The notes under the pieces: model-generated
Databases searched by the model: none
Seen by the model: the letters and a program-made list of their open reading frames with translations, nothing else
What the model was told of the DNA's origin: nothing
Translations under genes and position numbers: made by a program
Assembly (NCBI GenBank): GCA_029891385.1
Contig: CM057228.1
Location: forward strand, 57,543,783-57,607,782
DNA: 64,000 bases
Origin: Erythroxylum novogranatense
Taxonomy: Eukaryota; Streptophyta; Magnoliopsida; Malpighiales; Erythroxylaceae
Direction: 5' to 3'
In this document: positions 44,283 through 57,077 of the stretch, one piece after another
Layout: every line of letters begins with the position of its first letter
Numbering within the stretch: the first letter of the stretch is position 1

Positions 44283-47200
44283 TGTTGGAACCCGATCTCG
44301 GAACCGGAACCCCAACCAAAAAACGGAAGACAAAATGTGAAGGTCGAACCCGGAAATGGACTAAATTGAAAACGGAAGAATCAAAATCGAAATCGAAGAA
44401 AACAAAGTCCGACATTCGGTAACAAAAATTCTTGAAAATTCTCGTCGCGTTGGAACCCTAAGACTAAAGCAAATCTGAAAAATCGGTATAGATTACTCAA
44501 AACCGGTATAAATTTGAAATCGGTATTTTTTTTTTTTCATCTTTACCAACCTTATACAATCAAAAAATATAATTTCCCTATTCGGAAATTCATCCTCATG
44601 CGAATCTCAAATTATCTTACACATACATACATGCCCTAAAATTTCATCCATAAACCAAATTCTTATCTCATTTATAACAAAACCTATTCTAATTCTTACT
44701 TTGCCATAACCCGATTTTATCGAAAATCGGGCAGCATAACGGCTGTATTCTATACAGCCCAAAAATCTGCAAAAGATTTTACATACTTCTATAATGTCCA
44801 AACACAACTTAGAATCATCGGACCTCCCGTCCGGAATCCGAAACACCAGCAAACACAAATCTATACCTAAACCACTTCGTAATTCTCCATCCATCAATCC
44901 CAATCATAATTTAATACCATCATATTTCATATACAATTTACAATCCATGATCAAAATCAAATCTCATTCCTAAACAAACTCATACATCCATAATTCATAA
45001 CTCAATCCGAACACGATCAAAACATATTCAATACACATTCACTATTTATATACAAATCCATTCATATTCACCTCAATACAATGTACAATTCCATAATTTA
45101 CTTACCTATTCCGATTTCATAATCATACACAAACTCAAATCCATACTCAATTTTAGCATTTATTTACATTCCGAAATGAATACACTTCTAACTTTAATGG
45201 CTTTCTAAGCCATATACAACTTCAATACTAAACTCAAACTTTACACATAAAACAAAAGCATACAAAAATCGAACTGACATCTTGATCGTCTTCCATCTGA
45301 TCTCCTGATCGAAAACCTGGAGATGGGGATGAAAGGGGGTGAGCTTTCGCTCCATGGATAACATATTTATATTCGAAAATAAGAAAAAAAATCATTTCTT
45401 AAAACATTTTTCATTTATAAGCATTTCACAGCAGTAAACTTTTCAAAACTTAGTTCTCAAGCCTTTCAAAACACTCAAAAACATTCTTAATCATTTTCCA
45501 AAATTCTCATGATTTCAAAACACATTTCTCAAAAATCACAATTGTTCTCACAAATCATGCACAATTTCGAAAACATGAATGCATCACAAAGATAAACAAA
45601 AAAAAACACATAACACATCAAATGATTTCGGTCGGTCCTAATAGAATGTACTGCACATTCCCGCATAGCAGTTATGTGCAGCCGTGAATGGAGGGGAGTC
45701 CGAAATCGGAGCTCCTATGCCACTAGCGGGCAGCCGGAAGAAGGCTATCAAAGGGAGACCAGTGCACTGACTCTTACGGAGGGGACCTAACCAAACCCAC
45801 ATAATACACATATTCATACTTATAAATTCAGATTGCCCGAAGGCACATTTCGAAAAATTCAATTTTTCGTGTGGTGTCTTATTAGACACGGTAACAATCA
45901 CAATTTCACAAATCACATCAATTCACATCACACATTTTTTTATCATTCAAGGATGCAACAATCATAGGAAGGATTAAAACATTCAAACATAATGAATTTA
46001 ACAATACTTTCCACTTAATCAAAACCTTTGAAATCAAAGAATGTAACAACTTTCAATTTTTATCAAAACAGTCATAAACAACGAATTTCAGAATTTTTCT
46101 CACTTTCTCACAATCATTTTAGAATAATACTTTCATCATTCGGAAATCATAATTTCGAACATTAATCATAATTTTCAAGCATTCATATAAACAATAATTT
46201 ATCAAAATCTAATTTTGCTTTCTTTATTTTTAGAAAACTCATATATAGCTTATAAATAAAATATAAATATGATAAATCAAAATATAAATATGATACCCAC
46301 CTCAAATACCCAAATTCAACATCATAAAAATCATAATCATCAAAATTCAATTAGGAATTCACCAATTGATCATATTTCCATGCTATCTAATTCAACAATT
46401 TCGAAAATCCATAATTTACAAAATTGGGCATAACCCTAATTCATAAAATTCAAAATTAACCAGCAATCATAGCATAATCACTAAAAACAACCTTATAAAT
46501 CTCAAATCCATAACAATATCAAGCTATCTAAACCAAGACTTCATCAAAAAAATTCAAAATCAAAACTTTCTCTCTCTTACCTTTTGTCTCCTCCATTTTC
46601 GAATTTATCAAGCTCCAAAGGAAGCCATCTTCTTCCTTCTTCCTTACCCTTTGAAAAGCATCGAAATCCTCTAGGAAACCCCCAAAAAATTGAACCCATA
46701 TGCAGCTGTCTTCTTCTTCTCCTTTGCCATCTCCACCGAATGCTTCTCACCTTCTCTTCTCTCTTCTTCATTGTTTCTTTCTTTTATTTTGTGCAAGTGT
46801 CGTGCTTCCCCTTTTACAAAAACGACAGCACCCTTCAATCCCTTTCCATGTAATTAAATGATGGCAAAAATACCAATAAGCCCCTCCATCAAAGCCTACA
46901 TTCTTACCCCTTTAAGTGATGTTCCAAATCTACCCCTGCACATTTCATTTTAAAAACAGCCATCTTGCTTCCTAATTTTGAGTGGGAAAACAAAATAATT
47001 TGCTAAAACTTCCTTCTAGAAAATGTTCCCCTATGCCTTACGTTTCCAACGCCACCAAAAACGCTCAATTCGGATAAAAAACGAAGGAGTTATGGCCAAA
47101 ATACTATCAGACCATCACAAAATCGAGACTGAATTAAAAACCTAACTTCAATTCAGAAATTGAATATTTTAGGGGCTAAATTGAACTTTGATCCCTTCAC

Positions 47201-47872
47201 ATGATTTTTAGCCCCATATCTCAATTTTATTTTTCCTTAAGATTCAACTCAATCGGATCTCTACAGCTCCCGAATTTCGCAAAAATACCGAACCATGTTC
47301 AGAAAATTATCTATCTCATAACCTTTAACCAATCCTCTCAATTAGGTTCAATCAATCTCTTTCCATTTAATATCCTAAAATTCATAATTTTTCATGAAGA
47401 AGTTGGTAAAAGTCTTAGGAATCTATTACTTCAAAAATCGAATCAATCAGATGTCGGACGAAGGAATTATGAGCAAAAGATTGAAAACGACTCAGATCAA
47501 AAACCAAAGAACAGAACTTCAATTATACAAATATAATCGAATTTTTCAAAAATCATAACTCTAGATCTCGAACTCAGAATTTGACAAATTTAGTGTCAAT
47601 AGAAAGATCAAAGGAAGCTCTACAACTTCCCTGAAAAACAAAAAAATCAATTTGTCCTCTAAGGGAGTCAAAAATCCACTTAAAATTTCTGTCCTTATCA
47701 ATTCTTCCTAAACAGCTTCCAATTTCAGTCGATCATAACTCCTAGCCCCGATATCGAAAAATTGCATACCTTACATCAATAAAAGGATAAAAACATCATC
47801 TAAAACTTTCATGTATACCACTTACTCTAATTCAGACTAAATTTATACGACGAGTGGCCTCAAAACTTAGTA
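44283..47872 (-). repeat. LTR fragment I (minus strand) of an F/H-like element
   Basis: Begins TGTTGGAACCCGATC on the plus strand, the reverse of an LTR end of the F/H type, and runs parallel to the reverse of LTR F, with the same landmarks: GTGAGC block (45316-45345), CACTAGCGGGCAGCC (45721-45735), pyrimidine-rich tract (46690-46790). It stops at 47872, at GACGAGTGGCCTCAAAAC, about 0.5 kb short of the expected sense-strand LTR start, because element H is inserted there. The rest of element I would lie right of the window. Noncoding. Confidence 0.8.
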
Positions 47873-50529
47873 TGTTGGGACCCGATCCGGGAACCGGATC
47901 CCAACCGGAAAATGTAGCGAAAGAGCGGAAACAAACACAAATCGAAGGCTCGGCACCGAAGGCGAAGCGAACCGAAAGGTATAAAACGGAAGCAAAGCGA
48001 AAATCGAAAGAAGAAAATCGGAATAGTCAATAGTAACAAATAATAAGGCAATTCAATTACAGAGCTAAGCGCAAACAAATCCGACATCCGGAAATAAAGA
48101 ACAGAGAAAACCGAATGAAGGAAGCGGACGGATGGAAACGGAAATTTTGGATCGAAAACAAAATGCGGAAGCCAATAGCGAAAACGAATTAAACGAACAG
48201 ATTTCGAAAGTCGAATTCGGAATCAATTCGTACCAAAACAAATCGAAGTCGTATAGAACCTAACGAATAGATTTCAAAGCGAAACGAAATCAAGTAGAAC
48301 AGATCCGACATCCGAGCACAAAAATCAAAGCAAACGATCGAATGAACATAATTGCGTTGGAATTCCTTAGACTCAAACTATCCCGAAATCCGGTATAATT
48401 TTTTTTTCTTTTCTTTTCTATTCCATCTCTTATGACCATTTTTACTCAAACCCATACAAAGCAATATTTATCAATTTCATCATCCCACTCAAATCATAAC
48501 AAAGATCTTTACATTTATACCAATCTCATAAATCCATCTTTCATATATCTAAATCTTATTTTTCTTCATTTTCACTTTATTTTCTAACGAAATTTCGGCA
48601 GCATAACTGCTGCATTTATCCTAACCCAAAACCTACAAAGGTAAATAACCACTTCTATAATCCCAAACAGATCTCAGAATCATCGAACACTCCCGTCCGG
48701 AATCCAAACACCAGCAAAATGCAAACCTAAATCTAACACTTCCATAAATCTCAATATACATTTATAACGCAATTTAATATCCAAAACTCATTCACATTTA
48801 TTCTTATACCAGATACAATGCTTTAATTCAATCTAAACACAACCCAATCATTTATGTACATACACCATACTCATCTTTCTACGCAAATCTACTTATCCAA
48901 ACTTATCTAACTCATATACACATCAACTCACTTAATCCAAATGATACAAAATCAAACCAAACGTCTTGACATACTTTCATCCGATCTCACCGTCAAACAC
49001 GGAGATGGGGATGAAAGGGGTGAGCTACACAGCTCCGTGGATAACACATTTATAAACCGATAAATAAGTGAAATCAATTTTAATAATCTTTTGCCAAAAA
49101 GGCTAATTTTCAAACTTTATAATTTTTAATTTTTTTCAAACTTTTCATAGTAATCTCACTTTTCTTATTTTCAAACATTCTCGAATTTTCATAAATATGA
49201 ATGCAACATTCGAAACAAAATTGAAAACACATAACATATCGAATGGTGCGGTTCGGTCCAACAGAAGCGATCGCACATTTTCGCATAAGCGGTCTTATGC
49301 GATCGTGAGCAGAACGTACTACACTTTCCCAAAGCGGTTCAGTGTAGTCGTGAAAGGAGTCCGAAATCGGAGCTCCGTGCCACTAGCGGGCGGCAGGTGA
49401 AGGCTATACACATAGAGACAACGCTGACTCACAAAGGACCTTACCAAACCCATATTGCACATAAACGAAAATAAGTTGAATTACCAAGGCATTTTTCAAA
49501 ATCTTGCTTTGCCACACAGTCACATAATACACACAATTCAAATAAGTCAATCCATTCAATCAATTCAACAATTTGCATATTTATCAATGCATACACAACA
49601 AATGAATTTTCAGAAATTTCTATCGATTTATATATCATTTGAAACAATGAATTTAAACTTGTAATAATTTTTCGAAATCATTCGAAATCATAATTTCAAA
49701 CATTAATCATCTTTATTTCAAATATTTACAAAAACAATAATCTATCAAAAATCCAATTTTTGCTCTCTTTATTTTTTTCAAATTGCTTTCTTTAATTTTT
49801 CAAAATTCACATATAGCTTACAAATCAAAATATAAATATGCTACCCACCTTATTTCCATGCAAGCAACTTGTCCAATGCTTCAATTTGACTTTTGCTTCT
49901 CTCTCTCTTCCAATTTAAGAAAACCTAAACCATAATCATCCAAATTCACATCATAAATAGCATAATTTTCAAAATTAACTTAGGAATTCACCAATTTACC
50001 ATAATTCCAAGCTATTTCAATCTCCAATTTTGAAAATCCCCAATTTTCAAAATTGGCCTAAACTAATACACCCAAATTCAATCTCATAAAACATAAATTC
50101 TTCACAATTGATTTCACATTTCATCAATTCCTACTCTTAATTATGATTCTACACCATTAATTCACAAAAACCCCAAATTTCTAATTTGGCCTAAACTCCA
50201 AATTTACAATTTTTCAAATTAAACTTCACCTAAAGCATAAACATCAAAATTAACTTAGGATATCTCAAATTCATCACTAGTTCAAACTATCTACAACATC
50301 AATTTTGAAAACCCCCAACTTTCAAATTTTAACATAAACTCCATTTCATCCTAATCCAAAATTAAGCATAATCATAGCCTAATCTCTTCAATTAATCATA
50401 GGAAACTTCAATTCATAATCATATTAAACTAAATCAACCAATAAACTCATCAAAATTCAAACATAAAAATTTTCTCTCTCTTACCTTCTCTCTCTAAGTT
50501 TCGAAATTCTTGGAAGCTATGGAACTTTC
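47873..50529 (-). repeat. H 3' LTR, left piece
   Basis: Noncoding. The start is rich in CGAAA strings (47920-48360), the reverse of the TTTCG-rich end of LTR F. The GTGAGC block is at 49000-49025, two hairpin-type units at about 49265-49345, and CACTAGCGGGCGG at 49381-49393. The last five bases CTTTC (50525-50529) are the TSD of G. The LTR continues at 60668. Confidence 0.85.
50525..50529. repeat. TSD of element G (CTTTC), left copy
   Basis: CTTTC here and at 60663-60667, exactly at the LTR ends of G. Confidence 0.93.
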
Positions 50530-51305
50530 TGTCGAAACCCGACCAGGAGACCGGACCCCAACTGTTGGATCCCGTTACCGGAACCCAACTCTCTTGCTTA
50601 AGATCGTGAAACCTGAGCGTGCGTATTACTTTGAAGGGTTTTAAATTTTTTTTCATTCTTAATCCTTGAACCCTTAAAGAAATCATGAATTCATTCTCAT
50701 GATCAAAACGCCCCAAAATTCACTTACCAAAGTTCCGTAATGTGCCCATGTACCTAATCATCTTACTTGAACTTATTTTCTCTCGCGTTCACCGAATTTG
50801 AAAACTTAAAATCTTAAATTCATTTGGAATTTTCTTGTAAATCATAGCCTTATGACTCTTGTTTAATTTAAGACAAGAATTGCTTCAATCGGAGTTATAT
50901 AACTCTAGATATACTCCAATAACCTGAAAGAGTTCATACCGGAAATATGCTCTCTTAACCGGCCTTTCACTTTCTTTAATGAGAACTTCCTCAATGTAAC
51001 TCCAAATGATACCAATTTCTTTAGTAAGAAATATATATGTCTTATAAATCCAATGGTTCAAGCCTCACCTCATTTGGAGGTCGTATGAGGGATTTGTACC
51101 CAAAACAATCGACCATGCTCACTTCAAAAATCCAATTGAGACTCTTTTGGAGCGATTGCCATAACTTTTAATCTAGAGGTCGGATCATGTTCTTTCTTTC
51201 ACCATTTGAAAGTAGACATCTAGATCTACAACTCTCATGAAGACCACAAAACCAAATTCGGCCTCTAACAATGTCCAATATGCCATTTTTACCGTAACTC
51301 GAGGT

Positions 51306-51475
51306 CTGCTGATGGATAACTCGACTTATCACTAACAAGTCGACTTATCGAGACAAATAACTCGACTTATCACTAACAAGTCGACTTATCGTGACAAATA
51401 ACTCGACTTATCACTAACAAGTCGACTTATCGAGACAAATAACTCGACTTATCACTAACAAGTCGACTTATTATT
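51306..51475. repeat. 40-bp tandem repeats with GTCGAC palindromes in G LTR
   Basis: Unit: ATAACTCGACTTATCACTAA followed by CAAGTCGACTTATCGAGACA, four copies here and three at 57866-57985. Each unit has an AAGTCGACTT palindrome and a near copy AACTCGACTT. Decayed extra units follow (ATAAGTCGAGTTAT, ATAACTCGAGCTAT). Confidence 0.9.
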
Positions 51476-53522
51476 CAAATTATGCTTCATAAGTCGAGTT
51501 ATGGAGACAATAACTCGAGCTATGTCTATTATTAGCTCGTTTCCAACCCTCTATACGCTCTCTTGACCTATCCCAAACACCATGACCACTCCTAACCTTT
51601 TTAAACCTACCCATTTCTATGTCAAACTCATTCATTCAATAATTTAACACTTCAACATGACTTTGCACAATCAACCTCATACAAGCCTCATTCTCACCTT
51701 CATTACACATGCATGACCATCAATCCCAACCTCATAACATTTACCTATCTATATGATATTCATGCCCTCTCATGCTGACATACTTTATAACGACTCAAAC
51801 ATCACACTTATTTTATCATTCTATAAATTCTTGATTCAATTTGTTCATCAAACCCTAAATTCCTAGGCAACCATCAAAGCTATCCTCATCAACAAGACTT
51901 AGGCATCATGCTAACTTTCAACCATTGCTCCATATTCGTTTATATGCAATTTTACATTCACAACCATACTCAAGTCCATATTGCATTAATCATCATACAT
52001 AAGAGTTTTACAATTTCATTGGCATTTCCTAGCCAAAATCCAAAACCAATAACCTTATTCAATTGCTCATATGAATTACAACTATACATTTACATAACCA
52101 AACTTCAAATACACAATAAAACAAGCACAAGCTGTCTTGATCCACTTCCACTTGATTTCTTGTTAAAAACCTGGAAATTGGGAAAATAAGGGGGGTGAGC
52201 TTGGGGAGCCCAGAAGGTTCTATGCTTATAACCAAATAATGAACAAAACAATTTTTACAAGTCCATTTCCATATAAATTTCCTTTAGATCATAAAACATT
52301 GTTTTCTTCAAAACTCTTGTCCTTTTCTTGAAAACACAAATCATATATTTTTCAAAGATTTATAAATCATAAACTAAGGAACTCTTGTCATTTTCTTGAA
52401 ATCACAAATCATTCATTTTTTTTCAAAGGTTCGTAAAATCATAAACGCAATTCATGCATTTTTCAATCTTTCATGAAATCATGAATGCAATTCAACTTAT
52501 CACAATTCACATCATATAACACATACCACCTAACACATCATAATGGTTTGGCAAGTCCACAATTCTTGGCAACCATATAATCTCATTTAATGATCTTATA
52601 TGGGCAAATCTTGAGGAGTCCAAATATTGGATCATCCTATGCCACATCAGCAAGCCGGTGAAGGCTTTTCATGGTCATCGTGCACGAGACGTTTCTTGGG
52701 TGGACTTAACCTAACCCACTTAACATATAATCATGACTTGAAACTTGATTGCCCTATGGCAAAAATCTTGGAAATCTTGGAAAATCTTATTTTTGCATAA
52801 ATCATGCAAATTTTCATAAATCATTTCATATGCAATGCATCATCATTCCTCAACAAAATCACATTCACATATCCAATCATCAATCATCCAATTCACATAA
52901 CATTTTCAAATCATTCATACCATTATGCATCAATGATAACAATTTCTCAAGGCATTCAAAAACAATGAGTTTAAAAGCATTTTTACATTCTTAATTTCTT
53001 TGAAAATTTTGTCAATGGCCCATTATTTAACTATAAACACAAAACCTACCTTATGATTCCTTGCTACATGGAGTTCCTCCTCTTGCTCTTCTCTTTCTTC
53101 TTGCTCTAATTCAAGAGAAAATAAAACCCAATTCAACACAAATCCGATTTAAATTTCGTAAAACCTCTTTCATGAAATTAGCTTTGAAATCACTAAACCC
53201 ATTCCATTCTTAGTCTTTCTAACCAAAAACCCAACTAAAATCTTAACTTTAATCAAGAAGCTTACCTTAAACTTCCACCAACCAAGTGAAGACTTGGTTC
53301 AAAATGAAGCTTAGACTCTCCTTCACACTTTTCCTTCTTGAACTTTCTTCAAAAACCTCTTGAATCTCTTGGAATCTCAAACCCTAGCCAAGCTTCTTCT
53401 TTTCTCCTCTTCTCTCCTCCATGGCGAAAATTCCTCTCTCCTCTCTAATTTCGTTTTTCCTCTTCTTTCCTACTACAACTCACTTATTTCATTCCCTTTT
53501 ATACTTCTTACTTAATAACTTA

Positions 53523-53894
53523 AGCCCATCAAGCCCTAAGGCCCATTTGCCTAACTCCTTTCTTTCTTTTCTTCTTTTCCTACCTCATTAAACTACTCAA
53601 GCCCATTTCTTCATTTAAGCCCAATTCCTTCCTCTTCATTTTGTTTCCATTCTTTTCCTTTGCATTTAACTCCTACTACTCAAGCCCAAGTCCACTTCAT
53701 TTTATTCCTTCCTTCTTATTTTCCTACTACAACTTAAGCCCATCTCATTTATATCCTCTCTTCTTTATTCATTTCATTTGGACCCAAAGCCCAATTCATT
53801 CTTCCTTCTTTCTTCTCATCCTACTAAATCACTTAAGTCCAAACTATTTCTTCTTCTTTTCATTTGATTTAGGCCCATTATTCTCTTAGGCCCA
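53523..53894 (-). promoter_or_regulatory. cluster of nine TGGGCY (Site II) motifs in G LTR U3
   Basis: Plus-strand RGCCCA at 53523, 53540, 53600, 53618, 53683, 53737, 53788, 53872 and 53889, so every site reads TGGGCT or TGGGCC in element sense, about 250-620 bases into the LTR. Site II elements bind TCP factors and drive expression in dividing plant cells. Function here is inferred from motif, density and U3 position. The right LTR repeats the cluster at 60041-60415. Confidence 0.6.
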
Positions 53895-54141
53895 ATTAAA
53901 CTCTAAACTCTTAAATTTAACTAACACATTTAATTGTATTAATTCATGCCACCTAATTTCATGACACCTTACCTTAAGCATATTTGCATGTCAATTAATT
54001 CCACATTAATCCATCTCGTATTTAAACCATATCTTCCATTTCATTTCAATTTCAAGTATTCTTAACTTCTTTACTCATGAATAATCATTCAAAAATCCTT
54101 ATTTAATAATCCTAGCTTACCAAAAGATTCGAGGTCCAATA

Positions 54142-56304
54142 ATTCTCCCCCTCTTAAAAGAATTTCGTCCTCGAAATTCCTATCTTACTGATCTAGTGGC
54201 AAGGGTTTAAATCCTTAATTAACAGATTCAACTTATTCTTGCGTGACTTATTCAGATAGCTCACCATCCTGACCCTGCTTATTTGATCTTGAGTGCACCT
54301 TGTCACGGTGGCACTCTTAAACATGTACTCATAATCATGTACTCGTGAGAGTAAAAGCATGTAACTCTGAGAGCATTATTGGGGTAACTCGTCTTATGCT
54401 TGATGTTCACATCATAATAATGGTAAGTGACTGTGAGCTAACACACCACTTCCATGCCTATTCTTGGATTCTTCTAATTCATCTTTCTTACTTCACTTGA
54501 TTCTTATCACTCATTCATTTCACCTGTCCATAACCTTTTCAATTCTAGCCTTCTATAACTTGTAGAACTTACTTATCATCATAATGCTAAAAAAGATGAA
54601 TCTTTCTATCATCTAATTCTTCATACCGCATTTGATTGAATTTCACTAGAATGTGATTTTGTACTTAAAATAAACTAAAGTTATACTTGGATCTCATAAT
54701 CTTATGAACTTTAACTTTATGCTTTAAGCATATTCTTGACAATTAAGACCATCAATTCCTACATTCACTTGCTTATTTGACATTTTTGATCACTAAGAGA
54801 TCTTTCGATGAAATCCTGCTAGGATGCATACCTCATGTTACCATTTGTACTTTGCTAGCAACCTTTTCACTTAATCATCTTTATTGATTTCATATACCTC
54901 CTATTTCATTCACCTGGTATCATTCTTCCTATTTGAACTTGAAATTCAGATCCGTATCAATTTCTTAATAAGATTCACAATCTTTTTATCCTTAATTTGG
55001 GATAAACTATGTCCTACCTGCTATGCTTCTTGTTGCTCTAGTTCTGGACATCATAGTATCGAATTCATGCTTAATGTATCGGATGCAACACTTAGCCTCC
55101 CTTGGAATCTCTTACTGGTGCAATCATAGTCTTTTGATACATATCTCAATCTCTTGATTTTCATATTTAATTCTCCCAATTCAGTAATTGCCTTGTACTT
55201 TTACGATCTGTATTTGCATGCTCATACATGTTCCTGTACATATGTTGTCTCCAAACTTTCAAAACAATCATCAATGTTGCAGTTCTAGGTCATGTATCAA
55301 AATTCACTCATAGGGCTTTATACATTTCTCTTCATGTATTCAAACCATTCTTCTCAAAAAAAATTTTGAGCATCTTTCTGAATACCTTTCATACATCATC
55401 AAATAGTCTCCAATTCCATAGTGCTATTGAGCATTTGTTAACTTAAGCAATCATTATCAATTTTCATGTATCTCTCGATTAGCCCTTGTAATTCCTTACT
55501 TAACTAATTCCTCAATGAGGTATATTGACTCAGTTTCCTTTCGATTCCTCTTATTGACTTTCTTCCTCGAATGATTTTTCTCCACAATTTGCAGCTTATT
55601 TGCAAACTTAATTAGGGTGATTTTAATATATTCATCAAGTCATACCAATATCTCCCAAACATACCTTTAAGTAATATATAACATAGACTTACATACTCCT
55701 CATTTTAACAATCAAGGTCTCTATAGTGAGTGTACTCACTTTCGAATCATCACATATTCTTTTCTGATTAGTTCTTTCATTGATTACTCTTAACATGAAC
55801 CATTTGATCTGCTTATTCTAACTTAATGAAATCACTCTTCAAAAGAGGATTTTTTTTTTGCTGCAATCATCTATACTATTCCTGCAATCTTAATCAATCT
55901 CCTATTATCATCATCATATTTTATTCACAAACTTATCTTCATCAATTCATAATTCAATCTCTTACATGATTGATACTTTGATCTTCATTAATCCTAGACA
56001 ATATTCTTCGCTTGATCTTAGAATTTATTCCTCATTGTAACATCATCAACAACTCTCAATCTATGTCTACTTGATCACTTAGGCTTTAAACTATGGGAAG
56101 CTATGACTAATAATATTCACTAAATCATAGGTTTCTTCCTCTATCATCCTTACACATATTCTACTTATGTGCTTAATACACTCATTTGTGCATAATTATG
56201 GATTTCCATACAAATACTCCTAACAACAACCAATTTGACCTTCTTGAACTTATACATACATTACTATCAATCATCTCATTGTCCCATTATCCTTCACTTC
56301 ACAT

Positions 56305-56344
<40 letters not shown>

Positions 56345-57077
56345 ATTGACTTAAACTTGTGGAAATAAAATCATCACATATTTCATACAGCACATAGATT
56401 TCAAAAACTTGTAATCTTGGTGCTCGTAATGGCACTTTCTTGTAAACTTGCTTTTCACAACGTGATATCCTTGTACAAATCATGTCTGAAAGCATAATTT
56501 CATAAACTTGTATTCTTAAAAAGAAAAACCCCTTTTTAAAGTCATTTCATCAATCATTCACATAATCGACATATTAAACATGCAACATTTCATAATGCAC
56601 TCAATGCACAACTGATGCAACAATTATGATGCAATTTAAATTATGAAAATTTCTTGCTCGATTTAATGAAAAAAAACTTGGCTTATTAAATTTATTATAA
56701 GCATGCACCCGCTGGGGCTCCGGTTTCATCTTCTTAAAACCATAAGAATTTCGACTTTCATGAAGTTCTACTTGAACCTCTTAATCCTTGTCCCCCTACT
56801 TTTCCTCAAACAATCCATACTCATAATTCACATATTTCCCACATTCAAGGATAAGCACCATAATATGTCATTGATACCATATTCGATTTCATCAACAGAT
56901 GCATTGACTCATTACCGGTCATGCTTGACCATGTACTATTTCTCATTTCCACTAATCCACAACTTCAATTTATTCGCTAATTCGATTGGCCCAAACTCTT
57001 AACAATTTGCTCTTGCATGTAGCTTTTACATATGCGCCCATATAAGATCTCAATTCCGGCGCTCTGATACCACAAAA
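54142..57077 (-). other. internal region of element G, noncoding (2936 bp)
   Basis: Minus-sense purine tract AAGAGGGGGAGAAT at 54142-54155, then the reverse of AATTTCGAGGACGAAATTC. The middle is AT-rich with stops in all frames; I recognise no gag or pol motif on either strand. A (TA)17 run is at 56307-56341. The PBS is at 57061-57077 (plus GCTCTGATACCACAAAA), initiator Met tRNA type. Confidence 0.85.
56307..56341. repeat. TA microsatellite
   Basis: A perfect TA run of about 17 units inside the internal region of G. Confidence 0.95.

Larger units (their letters stand above)
50530..54141 (-). repeat. G 3' LTR (left, 3612 bp)
   Basis: Plus-strand ends TGTCGAAACCCGACC and TTCGAGGTCCAATA. Noncoding. 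It contains the 40-bp tandem array (51306-51475, four units), the GTGAGC block (52170-52200), GCCACATCAGCAAGCCGG (52651-52668), and nine RGCCCA sites (53523-53894). Confidence 0.92.

Noticed and set aside
46577..46853. Open frames at 46577-46853 and the related frames at 34666-34876 and 39357-39563
   Set aside because: They sit in purine/pyrimidine-biased tracts of LTRs, are low-complexity, and change length between LTR copies.
51306..51475. Possible CRISPR-like array
   Set aside because: Units are contiguous without unique spacers, and the locus is an LTR with a matching copy in the partner LTR.
51908..52189. 93-codon frame repeated at 58419-58685, apparently a duplicated gene
   Set aside because: The duplication is simply the two LTRs of element G. 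There is no codon bias or domain, and the frame is antisense to the element.
56307..56341. TA run as a replication origin or extruding regulatory site
   Set aside because: It is a plain microsatellite in a noncoding internal region with no supporting context.
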